In this document: piece after piece, positions 23,133 to 30,572 of the stretch
How the letters are laid out: each line of letters opens with the position of its first letter
Position numbering within the stretch: the stretch's first letter is position 1
Source: JBMYYR01 sp965243605
GTDB lineage: Bacteria > Bacteroidota > Bacteroidia > Flavobacteriales > CAJXXR01
Assembly (NCBI GenBank): GCA_965243605.1
Contig: CBDEVQ010000036.1
Span: 1 to 37,398 of the forward strand
Length of the DNA: 37,398 nucleotides
Reading direction: 5' to 3'
Translations under genes and position numbers: made by a program
The notes under the pieces: generated by a model
What the model was told of the DNA's origin: nothing
What the model saw: only the letters and a program-made list of their open reading frames with translations
The model's database searches: none

Positions 23133-25238
23133 ATGAGACATTTTTATTTAATATTTTTATTCTGTATTGGGCTCAATGGTATAGCTCAATCATTAAGAGG
23201 AACAGTTACCGAAGATGGAACAGGTGAAGCTATACCCATGGCTCATATAGTTGTAAAAAGTGGACAGACATTTATTCAAGGTGGGGCTACGGATTTTGAT
23301 GGGAAATATATGATTAGTCCACTTTCTCCTGGAACATATAATGTTGAAGTATCATTTGTTGGGTATGCCACAAAGAATTTTAAAGACGTAGTTATTTCAC
23401 CATCAAAATCTACTCAACTTGATGTTACATTAAGTGAGAGTGGAGAACTATTAGAAGCAGTTGTCATGGAATATAAACAACCTGTGATTGACGCAGATCG
23501 GAAATCGTTTACCATAACTAAACAGGATGTATCGGCAAGACCTATTCGTGGAGTTTCGGGAGCGGCAGAACAAACCGCTGATGTAAGTCAAATAGATCAA
23601 AGTGATCAAGGAACGTCATTATCTGTTCGAGGTTGCCGTTCCTCGAATAAGGTTGTTTATTTCGTAGATGGGGTAAAGGTTTTGGGGTCACCAAATATCT
23701 CAAATAGTGCAATGGATCAAGTACAGGTAATTACGGGTGGAACACCTGCTGAATTTGGAGGGAGTATATCAATGAATAAGGTACCTTCTACTAAAATTCA
23801 AGGCTTTCCTTGGAAGAAAAGAGAAAAGCCAGAAGAAATTACAGTTAATGAGTCATATGAGGAAATTATTGAAAATGAGTTCTTAAATTCATTTCAGAAT
23901 CCAGTAACTACCTTTTCAATAGATGTTGATAGAGCATCATATTCTAACTTTCGAAGATTTGTAAATACAGGAGTTACACCTCCGAAACATTCAGTGCGTA
24001 TTGAAGAATTTGTTAACTATTTTAATTATAATTACCCGAAGCCAAAAGATGATCTTATTAACGTATATACAGAGTTAAGTACCTGTCCTTGGAATGCCAA
24101 TAATCAACTTTTACATATAGGTTTACAAAGTAAAGACTTTATAAAAGAAAGTCAACAAGCGAGTAATTTGGTATTTCTTATTGATGTTTCAGGCTCTATG
24201 TCTTCATATAATAAGTTGCCTTTGGTTCAAAAGACGTTATCAATGTTAACAAAACAACTTGGTAAGAAGGATAAAATTTCTATAGTGGTATATTCTGGGG
24301 CTGCAGGGTGTGTTCTAGAACCAACCCCTGGTAATGAAACCGAAGAAATATTGAATGCTATAAATACATTGGAATCAGGAGGCTCAACAGCAGGAGGAGA
24401 AGGAATAGAATTAGCCTATAGTTTAGCTATGGAGAATTTTAAGAAAAATGGAAATAATAGAGTGATTCTAGCAACCGATGGGGATTTTAATGTTGGTATA
24501 TCTTCGAATGAAGGGTTAGAGGAACTCATTGCAAAGAAAAGAGAATCGAATGTGTTTTTAACCGTATTAGGCTATGGAATGGGGAACTATAAGGATGATA
24601 AATTAGAGATTTTAGCGAATAAAGGAAATGGAAACTACGCTTATATTGATAATTTACAAGAAGCCGAAGAGTTTCTGATTAAAGATTTTAATTCTACACT
24701 TTTTACTTTGGCTAAAGATGTTAAACTCCAATTAGAGTTTAATCCGAAATATGTAAAAGAGTACCGATTAATCGGATATGAAAATAGAGCATTAGAAAAT
24801 AGGGATTTTATAGATGATACTAAAGATGCAGGAGAATTAGGTGTCAATCAAAGTGTAACAGCATTATATGAAATAATACCGAGCCAAGTTGCAGAACAAG
24901 AACCATTAAAATATCAAAAAGCAGTTAATTCAGAAGAGCTCTTAACTTTAAAAATACGTTATAAAGAACCTAAGAAAAAGGAAAGTAAAGAATTGAAATT
25001 TCCAGTTAAACATGATCTCTTGACCATAGATGATACATCTGACCGATTCCGATTTTCGGCAGCAGTGGCTATGTTTGGTCATATATTAAGAGATTCTAAA
25101 TACAAAGAGCAAGTAAAGTGTGGCGATGTATTAGATCTAGCCAAAAAATCTAAGTTTAACGATGAAAATGGTTACAAAGGAGAATTTATAAGATTGGTTA
25201 GAACGTATAGGAATAGTCTGCAAACAGTTGCAAATTAA
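23133..25238 (+). CDS. Plug-like / von Willebrand factor A protein (YfbK type)
   Basis: 701-aa exported protein combining several modules. A signal peptide (residues 1-18) is followed by a carboxypeptidase-regulatory-like beta sandwich at about 20-105 (LRGTVTEDGTGEAIPMAHIV ... VSFVGYA). A piece resembling a TonB-receptor plug comes next at about 145-210 (SLSVRGCRSSNKVVYFVDGV, VQVITGGTPAEFGG), with no barrel. Then a YfbK-type N-terminal domain (NPVTTFSIDVDRASYSNFRR), a vWA domain with MIDAS residues DVSGS at 351-355, and a C-terminal DUF3520-like part (KIRYKEPKKKESKELKFPV) follow. vWA domains bind metal and mediate protein contacts. The plug remnant suggests contact with TonB-type or outer-membrane partners, but this is inference. 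Confidence 0.87.
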   Translation: MRHFYLIFLFCIGLNGIAQSLRGTVTEDGTGEAIPMAHIVVKSGQTFIQGGATDFDGKYMISPLSPGTYNVEVSFVGYATKNFKDVVISPSKSTQLDVTLSESGELLEAVVMEYKQPVIDADRKSFTITKQDVSARPIRGVSGAAEQTADVSQIDQSDQGTSLSVRGCRSSNKVVYFVDGVKVLGSPNISNSAMDQVQVITGGTPAEFGGSISMNKVPSTKIQGFPWKKREKPEEITVNESYEEIIENEFLNSFQNPVTTFSIDVDRASYSNFRRFVNTGVTPPKHSVRIEEFVNYFNYNYPKPKDDLINVYTELSTCPWNANNQLLHIGLQSKDFIKESQQASNLVFLIDVSGSMSSYNKLPLVQKTLSMLTKQLGKKDKISIVVYSGAAGCVLEPTPGNETEEILNAINTLESGGSTAGGEGIELAYSLAMENFKKNGNNRVILATDGDFNVGISSNEGLEELIAKKRESNVFLTVLGYGMGNYKDDKLEILANKGNGNYAYIDNLQEAEEFLIKDFNSTLFTLAKDVKLQLEFNPKYVKEYRLIGYENRALENRDFIDDTKDAGELGVNQSVTALYEIIPSQVAEQEPLKYQKAVNSEELLTLKIRYKEPKKKESKELKFPVKHDLLTIDDTSDRFRFSAAVAMFGHILRDSKYKEQVKCGDVLDLAKKSKFNDENGYKGEFIRLVRTYRNSLQTVAN

Positions 25239-25263
25239 AAATAGAGTATATAGTGGTTCTATA

Positions 25264-25293
25264 GTATTAGGCGCTGTAAGTGGCGTCTAATAC
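25264..25293 (+). repeat. 11-bp hairpin after the vWA gene
   Basis: GTATTAGGCGC (25264-25274) pairs with 25283-25293 with one G-U and an 8-nt loop. No T run follows, so it may be a 3'-UTR structure or weak terminator rather than a classic intrinsic terminator. Confidence 0.6.
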
Positions 25294-25410
25294 CTTGAAG
25301 TTACTTTAACTATTTATGTTAATAGTTTACAAATCTATCATTTAACTGATAACAGCTAATTTTCCACTTATCGCAACTAAAATTGCATATAAATACACAA
25401 ATGTGACCAC

Positions 25411-25499
25411 TCATCTAAAAAGATGAACAGGTACAGGTTTAAAAGGTGAAATTTGTTATAACAAAACATATTAGTAATTGTGTTTTAACCTTTAAAACC
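25411..25499 (+). promoter_or_regulatory. Palindrome-rich leader before the 25508 gene
   Basis: Three inverted repeats lie within 89 bp: TCATCT-AAAA-AGATGA (25411-25426); a perfect 14-bp palindrome TTTGTTATAACAAA (25452-25465); and GGTTTAAAAGGT (25436-25447) opposite ACCTTTAAAACC (25488-25499), 11 of 12 complementary. The last pair encloses the palindrome and ends 8 bp before ATG 25508. It could be an operator region or a structured 5' UTR; no known riboswitch was recognised. Confidence 0.45.
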
Positions 25500-25507
25500 G
25501 AAGAGCC

Positions 25508-25873
25508 ATGTATAAAAATTACCAAATTCCATATAAGATGATTGGCCAATATAAATTGGTAGATTGTTTTTTAGCATACTTTAAAGCCTCATTTGTAATT
25601 GATTTAACAAAGGCAAAATCTTGTTTAAACTCAAGGTACTTTAGAAAGACATCTGGAGACTCTATTAGTGTAGATAAATTAAATTGCCGTTTTATTAGTA
25701 AGAAGAATTTAAACTTACCATTAGAGGAGTGTGGTGATTATGAAAATGACCGCAGAATGGTACATGGTGTATTAGGACGTGACTTTTTTGAGGAATATCA
25801 GCTTTTATCAGATGATCCTGAAAATTTAATGTTGTTTTTTTTAAAAGGAGAACAAATAAATTATGGATGTTAA
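25508..25873 (+). CDS. Hypothetical protein, 121 aa
   Basis: No signal peptide; mixed helix and strand. The segments FVIDLTKAKSCLNSRYF and MVHGVLGRDFFEEYQLL loosely recall the FIVDTGAS...I and GILGxDFL blocks of retropepsin-like aspartyl-protease folds, but the catalytic D-T-G is not present (D-L-T instead), so this could at most be a degenerate, inactive relative. An eight-T run occurs at 25835-25842 near the 3' end. The start follows a palindrome-rich leader, and its last 11 bases overlap a 26-codon ORF encoding a cationic peptide. Function unknown. Confidence 0.6.
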   Translation: MYKNYQIPYKMIGQYKLVDCFLAYFKASFVIDLTKAKSCLNSRYFRKTSGDSISVDKLNCRFISKKNLNLPLEECGDYENDRRMVHGVLGRDFFEEYQLLSDDPENLMLFFLKGEQINYGC

Positions 25874-25943
25874 TTCGTTATTTCAAATGTGGTCTAAGCA
25901 ATTTAGAAAGTTTGTCAAAAAAATCAGTGGTTTGCTTTATTAG
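25863..25943 (+). CDS. Possible 26-aa cationic amphipathic micropeptide
   Basis: ATG 25863 to TAG 25941-25943. The peptide contains SLFQMWSKQFRKFVKKISG. Hydrophobic residues at positions 7, 10, 14, 17, 21 and 24 follow a 3-4 spacing, while K12, R15, K16, K19 and K20 lie on the other faces, giving net charge about +4, as in membrane-active or modulin-like helices. AAAAGGAG at 25843-25850 is a good Shine-Dalgarno match 12 nt upstream, unusual in this AT-rich genome. The frame is closed by TAA at 25857-25859 just upstream, so it is not an extension of the preceding gene. It overlaps the end of that gene by 11 nt. Chance cannot be ruled out at this length. Confidence 0.35.
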   Translation: MDVNSLFQMWSKQFRKFVKKISGLLY

Positions 25944-25947
25944 TATT

Positions 25948-26841
25948 CTAACTTAAATAATCTTCAAGGTTTTCTGGACCATCTAACAGGTCTTTAGTAA
26001 TTCTAAGAAAACCTTCATCTGTGGTGGAAACATACCACTTAACTAAAGAAATTTTTCCTTGATTAATTTCTATTCCAGTAATGCTTCTTGGGTGAACACT
26101 ACTACCGGCATTAAAAAAAGGAATTCCATTTGTTTTAGGAAATCGAGGTCGGTGTGTATGGCCAGCAATTAACATGTGATTATTATGTGCTCTAATCCAT
26201 GTTTTTATTCTTCGTTCTACTTTTATTAATGTTTTATGATTTTTGGCTGGACTTGTTGGGTCATAAAACCCTAAAATTTGGAGTGGTTTCCAAATGAGTT
26301 GAACAAAAAAGCGATTAAATTTCCAAAGAACATAGTTCATAAAGTCGGCCTGATGTCCATGTAGACACAAAATATGCTTACCAGATTCACAATGGAAAAG
26401 TTGTATTGCTTCATGGTATTGAAGGTTAGGCATAAAGTCAATGATCTCATCGGTTTTATCATCCTTAATTTTATTATAATGGGCTTTAACCACTTTTGGG
26501 TTTTTATAAATCATATCATGATTTCCCCAAATTAAATGAAGTCTATTATCGTCATGGAATTTTTTAAGAATTTGAAAGATGTTTTTATGGGCTGTATAAA
26601 TAGATTTAAAAAAACGATTTTCCCATAATTCATTTCCATCCCCTAACTCTATATATTGATATCCATTATTGTAGTAATACTTTAAGGCGTGTGCAAAAAT
26701 GTTTCTATTACGAGCAAATTCGTCGGCATAACTTGCGTCACCTCTATGCGTATCACTCATTAAAACAACCTTAGTTGAATTATCAATTTCTAAAATATTA
26801 GCTTCTCTTAAGGCTTTAGATATTCTTTTTGATGATGACAT
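25948..26841 (-). CDS. Calcineurin-like metallophosphoesterase
   Basis: 297-aa cytosolic protein with all metal-binding blocks of the superfamily: MSDTHRGD (Asp30, His32), IELGDGNELWE, IWGNHDMIY, CLHGHQADF and IAGHTHRPRF. These coordinate a dinuclear metal centre for phosphoester hydrolysis. The DTHRG opening and the large insertion between the HGH and GHTH blocks (LWKFNRFFVQLIWKPLQILG) differ from SbcD and from classic LpxH, so the substrate is unclear; the hydrophobic insertion could allow membrane or lipid contact. The gene is monocistronic, convergent with the 25.5-25.9 kb genes. Confidence 0.85.
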   Translation of the reverse strand: MSSSKRISKALREANILEIDNSTKVVLMSDTHRGDASYADEFARNRNIFAHALKYYYNNGYQYIELGDGNELWENRFFKSIYTAHKNIFQILKKFHDDNRLHLIWGNHDMIYKNPKVVKAHYNKIKDDKTDEIIDFMPNLQYHEAIQLFHCESGKHILCLHGHQADFMNYVLWKFNRFFVQLIWKPLQILGFYDPTSPAKNHKTLIKVERRIKTWIRAHNNHMLIAGHTHRPRFPKTNGIPFFNAGSSVHPRSITGIEINQGKISLVKWYVSTTDEGFLRITKDLLDGPENLEDYLS

Positions 26842-26933
26842 GGTCTAAAGGTATTAAATTTTATAGAATTTTCTTAAGCATGATATCCTCACAATAATAC
26901 CAATCTATTTAAAACAAAACAGAAATAAAAGGT

Positions 26934-26941
26934 TAAGTTTG
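26934..26941 (+). promoter_or_regulatory. Putative -7 box TAAGTTTG before the Crp-like gene
   Basis: A TAnnTTTG match 30 bp before ATG 26972. It overlaps the alternative TTG start at 26939, which argues for the ATG. No clear -33. Confidence 0.35.
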
Positions 26942-26971
26942 GAGATATACAAGGTGTTTAATTTATACATT

Positions 26972-27511
26972 ATGAAAAACCCATTTTCAGAATTAATAGA
27001 AGGCATAGAGCAACATAGACTTTGGGATTCTGAAGAGACTTACTCTAGGAACTCGTATTTAAAATTTGGCGATGAACTGAATACTAATATTTACTTTATA
27101 GTAGAAGGTAGTGTAAGAGTTTATGTGTTAGAAGAGGAAGAAGAATTAACGATTAGATTAGGATATAAAAATAATATAGTGGCTGCTATTGATTCTTTTG
27201 TTACAGAAAAAAAATCGGATTTATATATTCAAGCGATTCGTAAAACTGAGGTTAAGGTTTTAAAAAAAACAACATTTTTAAACTGGGTAAGTGCGTCTAC
27301 CGAACGTTTAGATCTATGGCGTCAAAATTTAGAAATTTTAGTCGTTCAGCAAATGCAAAGAGAACGCGATATTTTAACGACATCTCCAATAGAACGATAT
27401 CATAGAGTATTAGCAAGAAGTCCTCAATTGTTTCAAGAAATTCCAGATAAATATATAGCCTCTTATTTAAGGATGTCTCCAGAAACATTTTCAAGAATAA
27501 AAAAATCTTGA
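26972..27511 (+). CDS. Crp/Fnr-family transcriptional regulator
   Basis: 179 aa from ATG 26972 (MKNPFSELIEG). A TTG at 26939 extends the frame by 11 codons but lies inside the promoter-like box. The N-terminal cyclic-nucleotide-binding-type beta roll (YLKFGDELNTNIYFIVEGSV, ending near VLKKTTFLNWV) is followed by a long dimer helix and the HTH region SPIERYHRVLARSP...IPDKYIASYLRMSPETFSRIKK. This is the short Crp-like class common in Flavobacteriia, without the canonical cAMP-contact arginine visible, so the ligand is unknown. A DinB-like gene follows 56 bp downstream with its own weak promoter and may be a target. Confidence 0.87.
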   Translation: MKNPFSELIEGIEQHRLWDSEETYSRNSYLKFGDELNTNIYFIVEGSVRVYVLEEEEELTIRLGYKNNIVAAIDSFVTEKKSDLYIQAIRKTEVKVLKKTTFLNWVSASTERLDLWRQNLEILVVQQMQRERDILTTSPIERYHRVLARSPQLFQEIPDKYIASYLRMSPETFSRIKKS

Positions 27512-27517
27512 TTTCAA

Positions 27518-27551
27518 TCAATATTTACAATTTGTAGAGGTTGCACCTTTG
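27518..27551 (+). promoter_or_regulatory. Weak promoter for the DinB-like gene
   Basis: TTG (27518-27520), a 23-bp spacer, CACCTTTG (27544-27551; one mismatch to TAnnTTTG), 16 bp before ATG 27568. Confidence 0.3.
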
Positions 27552-27567
27552 TAAAAAAATAGTAGAC

Positions 27568-28122
27568 ATGAAAATGAATAGTCATACCTATCTTAAACAA
27601 TTGGAGATGTTAACCTTTGAGTTTCTTCTGGAAGTAGAGCTTTTACAAGCGGTGCCATTAAATAACCTTAATTTTAAGGTTGATAAAGATACTTGGAGTG
27701 TTTTAGAAACCTTAGAGCATCTTAATTTATATGGCGATTTTTATATTCCTGAACTTACCAAAAGGATAGAGCAATCTAAATTTTCGTCTTCTGAAATATT
27801 TAACTCGGGAGTGCTAGGTGGCTATTTTGTGAATATTCTTAAGCCTAGACCAAAATTAAATACAATGAAAACCCTAAAGGATAAAAATCCAAATGGTAGT
27901 TCATTAAACAAGAGTATATTAGAACGTTTTGTTAATCAACAAAAGCAAATGTTAGAGATCATTAAACAATCTCAACGTGTTAATTTAACAAAAACGAAAA
28001 CAGGGATTTCTATTTCTAATTTTATCAAATTAAGATTAGGAGACACATTAGGTGTGGTTGTATTTCATAATCAAAGACATATTATTCAAGCAAAAAATGC
28101 TTTAATTAATTCTAGAAAATAA
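27568..28122 (+). CDS. DinB-like (DinB/YfiT superfamily) protein
   Basis: 184 aa from ATG 27568, chosen over a TTG at 27541 that lies within the promoter-like sequence. DinB-type four-helix-bundle signatures are WSVLETLEHLNLYGDFYI near the N-terminus, with a metal-ligand candidate His, and VVFHNQRHIIQAKN near the C-terminus, supplying two more candidate His ligands. Such proteins include thiol-dependent S-transferases and stress-induced proteins; the substrate is not known. The upstream Crp-like regulator is on the same strand. Unrelated to the E. coli DNA polymerase also called DinB. Confidence 0.85.
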   Translation: MKMNSHTYLKQLEMLTFEFLLEVELLQAVPLNNLNFKVDKDTWSVLETLEHLNLYGDFYIPELTKRIEQSKFSSSEIFNSGVLGGYFVNILKPRPKLNTMKTLKDKNPNGSSLNKSILERFVNQQKQMLEIIKQSQRVNLTKTKTGISISNFIKLRLGDTLGVVVFHNQRHIIQAKNALINSRK

Positions 28123-28222
28123 ATATTCGAATTGTAACTGGTGTGCATTTAGAATTAATATGTTTTAACCTAAGGAAGATAAATTAAATGAGCTCATAGT
28201 TTTATTCAATCAAAAAAAATTC

Positions 28223-28250
28223 TACTTTTGATTTTGTTAGTTTACTTTTG
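28223..28250 (+). promoter_or_regulatory. Tandem -7 boxes before trxA
   Basis: Two TACTTTTG copies at 28223-28230 and 28243-28250, 20 bp apart, both TAnnTTTG matches. The second ends 26 bp before ATG 28277. Neither has an ideal TTG at -33, but the pair suggests a strong or dual start. Confidence 0.4.
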
Positions 28251-28276
28251 AAAAACGAAATATAAAAAGAAATAAA

Positions 28277-28591
28277 ATGGCATTAGAATTCACTACAGAA
28301 AACTTCAAAGAGATTATAGCTTCAGATAAAGTAACCGTTGTTGACTTTTGGGCTCAATGGTGTGGACCATGTAAAATGGTTGGACCAGTAATTGAGGAAT
28401 TAGCGAATGACTATGAAGGAAAAGCAAATATTGGAAAAGTAAATATCGATGTTGAAGGAGATATTGCTGCAGAATATGGAATCCGTAATATCCCTACAAT
28501 TTTATTTATTAAAAATGGTGAAGTTGTAGATAAGCAAGTTGGTGCTGTACCAAAATCTACTTTAGAAGATAAATTAAAAGCTTTACTATAG
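28277..28591 (+). CDS. trxA: Thioredoxin
   Basis: 104-aa cytosolic thioredoxin with the redox site WCGPC (Cys29, Cys32), the preceding VVDFWAQ strand, and the cis-proline loop IRNIPT (Pro73). Length and sequence are typical of TrxA, which reduces protein disulfides using thioredoxin reductase. No signal peptide, so it is not a periplasmic TlpA-type protein. It is a single-gene unit with tandem promoter-like boxes and a strong terminator. Confidence 0.96.
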   Translation: MALEFTTENFKEIIASDKVTVVDFWAQWCGPCKMVGPVIEELANDYEGKANIGKVNIDVEGDIAAEYGIRNIPTILFIKNGEVVDKQVGAVPKSTLEDKLKALL

Positions 28592-28612
28592 GCTTTTAAT
28601 AGCATAAAAATG

Positions 28613-28645
28613 AAAGGCTACTCAATACTGGGTAGCCTTTTTTTT
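28613..28645 (+). terminator. Terminator of trxA
   Basis: AAAGGCTAC (28613-28621) pairs with GTAGCCTTT (28632-28640), extended inward by two pairs, followed by a T run to 28645. 22 bp after the stop. Confidence 0.93.
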
Positions 28646-28691
28646 ATTCAAAACTTATCGATAAAAAATAGGACAAGCCAAATGGAATGGA

Positions 28692-28699
28692 TATTTTTG
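28692..28699 (+). promoter_or_regulatory. Putative -7 box TATTTTTG before pyrD
   Basis: A TAnnTTTG match 23 bp upstream of ATG 28723, after the trxA terminator. No TTG at -33. Confidence 0.35.
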
Positions 28700-28722
28700 A
28701 CAAATTTTTTTGATCCACACGT

Positions 28723-29754
28723 ATGTACAAGTCACTCATAAAGCCCTATCTATTTAAAAAGGATGCCGAAGAAGCGCATCACTTTACATGTAATCTTTTA
28801 AAAAGAGGATTGAAATTGCCATTTGCAAAATCAATTTTTAAAGGATTGTATGGTTTTGAAAACCAAAAATTAGAACGTGAAGTATTTGGAATTAAATTTC
28901 CAAATCCTGTAGGAATGGCAGCAGGGTTCGATAAGGATGCGAATATGATTGAAGAACTAGATCAACTTGGATTTGGTTTTATTGAAATTGGTACATTAAC
29001 GCCAAAACCACAAGCTGGAAATCCTAAACCAAGATTATTTCGCTTACCACAAGACGAAGCATTGGTTAACCGAATGGGATTTAACAATGGAGGTGTAGAA
29101 GATTCTATAGAACGCTTAAAAAAGAAAGGAAACATTATTGTTGGTGGAAACATTGGTAAAAACAAGGTTACACCGAATAATGAAGCTATAAGCGATTATA
29201 AAATTTGTTTTGAAGCCTTATATCCACATGTAGATTATTTTGTAGTAAACGTAAGTTCTCCAAATACTCCAGGATTAAGAGAGTTACAGGACAAAGAACC
29301 CCTTATGAATTTGCTATCGACATTACAAAAAGATAGAGAAGCATATTCGGATCGAAAGCCAATCTTATTAAAGATTGCACCAGATCTTACAAACGATCAA
29401 TTAGATGATATTGTTGATATTGTTAAGACTATTAAATTAGATGGTTTAATTGCCACAAATACAACTATTTCTAGAGCGGAATTAACAACCGAAAAATCTA
29501 CAGTAGATGGATTAGGTAATGGTGGAGTAAGTGGAGCACCGCTAAAGGAAAGAAGTACCGAAGTTATTTCTTATTTATATAAAAAATTAGGAGACCGTGT
29601 ACCAATTATTGGAGTTGGAGGAATAAATTCTCCCGAAGACGCTGTAGAAAAACTAAAAGCAGGAGCTAAATTAATTCAAGTATATAGTGGGTTAATTTAT
29701 CAAGGTCCAGGATTTATTAAGGCTATTAAGCAGGAAATATTAAAATCATTGTAG
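28723..29754 (+). CDS. pyrD: Dihydroorotate dehydrogenase (quinone), class 2
   Basis: 343-aa membrane-associated flavoenzyme that oxidises dihydroorotate to orotate in pyrimidine synthesis and passes electrons to menaquinone. The N-terminal extension (YKSLIKPYLFKKDAEEAHHF) is the class 2 membrane-docking helix. FMN-binding blocks are NPVGMAAGFDKDA, IEIGTLTPKPQAGNPKPRLF and NRMGFNN. The active-site loop NVSSPNTPGLREL carries Ser179, equivalent to the class 2 catalytic serine. LKIAPDLT, TNTT and GGVSGAPLK follow. Length is typical. The acetyltransferase-like gene begins 9 bp later, so both are probably in one transcript. Confidence 0.95.
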   Translation: MYKSLIKPYLFKKDAEEAHHFTCNLLKRGLKLPFAKSIFKGLYGFENQKLEREVFGIKFPNPVGMAAGFDKDANMIEELDQLGFGFIEIGTLTPKPQAGNPKPRLFRLPQDEALVNRMGFNNGGVEDSIERLKKKGNIIVGGNIGKNKVTPNNEAISDYKICFEALYPHVDYFVVNVSSPNTPGLRELQDKEPLMNLLSTLQKDREAYSDRKPILLKIAPDLTNDQLDDIVDIVKTIKLDGLIATNTTISRAELTTEKSTVDGLGNGGVSGAPLKERSTEVISYLYKKLGDRVPIIGVGGINSPEDAVEKLKAGAKLIQVYSGLIYQGPGFIKAIKQEILKSL

Positions 29755-29763
29755 ATTTTATTT

Positions 29764-30408
29764 ATGGAAGGCTTATTTCAATATATTGATCTTAAAACGT
29801 GGAAAAGAAAAGAATACTTTGAATTTTACTCAACTTTTGATCAACCTTATTTTGGTATAGATACAGAAATTGAATGCACCAATGCATTGTTATACTGTAA
29901 GGCAAATGGTGTATCCTTTTTTATGTATTATATGTTTTGCGCCTATAAAGCGTTAAACACCATACCCGAATTTAGAACTCGAATTGTAGATGAGAAACCT
30001 AGAATTTACAACCGTATTCATGTTGGAACAACTATAGGAAGGCCAGATGGAAGTTTTGCTTTTGCATATGCTCCATTTTTAGATGATTTTGAAGGGTTTA
30101 TTGAATCGTTTAAAAAAGAGATTGACGCTGTAAACAATTCAGAAGGTTTACGACTAAGTGAAAATACGGCACGAATAGATTTGATGCATTGCTCTTCTGT
30201 GCCTTGGATTTCTTTTAAAGGAATTAAGCATGCCAGTAATTCCAAATTTAAAGATTCTATTCCTAAATTAACTTTTGGTAAGTATTATCAAAAGGATAAT
30301 AAAATGATATTACCCATATCTGTGCATGCACATCATGGATTAATGGATGCTATACATGTGAGTGAGTTTTTGAATAAAACTGAAGAATTACTCATGAAAT
30401 TGATTTAA
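29764..30408 (+). CDS. Chloramphenicol-acetyltransferase-fold protein
   Basis: 214-aa protein of the trimeric CAT family. The N-terminus (IDLKTWKRKEYFEFYSTFD) and FRTRIVDEKPRIYNRIHVG match family blocks. The catalytic motif near the end is HHGLMDAIHVSEF, with His191 and Asp195 in the HxxxD spacing, but Ala replaces the usual Gly after Asp. The family acetylates a hydroxyl using acetyl-CoA. Chromosomal CAT-like proteins are common in Bacteroidota without proven resistance, so the substrate is unknown and the gene should not be taken as evidence of chloramphenicol resistance. It follows pyrD by 9 bp and ends in a 13-bp hairpin. Confidence 0.87.
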   Translation: MEGLFQYIDLKTWKRKEYFEFYSTFDQPYFGIDTEIECTNALLYCKANGVSFFMYYMFCAYKALNTIPEFRTRIVDEKPRIYNRIHVGTTIGRPDGSFAFAYAPFLDDFEGFIESFKKEIDAVNNSEGLRLSENTARIDLMHCSSVPWISFKGIKHASNSKFKDSIPKLTFGKYYQKDNKMILPISVHAHHGLMDAIHVSEFLNKTEELLMKLI

Positions 30409-30437
30409 CTATAGAGGATCCTGTATCCTCTATAGTT
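30407..30437 (+). terminator. Terminator-like hairpin after the CAT-like gene
   Basis: AACTATAGAGGAT (30407-30419) pairs perfectly with 30425-30437, loop CCTGT. The stem overlaps the stop codon. The tail (AATTATTTTATT) is only moderately T-rich. Confidence 0.75.
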
Positions 30438-30500
30438 AATTATTTTATTGTAAAAAATGTTAATGCATCTTAAAGTAGAGCTTTTAAGTGGTAATAAATG

Positions 30501-30508
30501 TAAATTTG
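30501..30508 (+). promoter_or_regulatory. Putative -7 box TAAATTTG before the ResB-CcsA gene
   Basis: A TAnnTTTG match 64 bp before ATG 30573, downstream of the preceding hairpin. No -33 TTG is visible at proper spacing. Confidence 0.35.
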
Positions 30509-30572
30509 CCACAGAAAACAAAACCGGAATGATAAAGTCATATTAAACGGAATCATTCTTACACAACAAATC

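Noticed and set aside
25835..25842. Eight-T run near the end of the 121-aa gene as a frameshift site joining it to the micro-ORF
   Set aside because: Losing one T leads directly to a TAA, and the micro-ORF frame is closed by TAA at 25857-25859, so no fusion is produced.
25948..26841. The metallophosphoesterase as the missing SbcD
   Set aside because: It opens with MSDTHRGD and has a hydrophobic insertion unlike SbcD/Mre11, lacks the SbcD-type cap region, and is 18 kb from sbcC.
26939..26971. TTG start for the Crp-like gene
   Set aside because: The TTG lies within the TAAGTTTG promoter-like box, and ATG 26972 gives a normal family N-terminus.
29764..30408. Antibiotic resistance gene call for the CAT-like protein
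   Set aside because: Chromosomal context next to pyrD, no mobile element nearby, and an altered catalytic motif; family membership alone does not show resistance.
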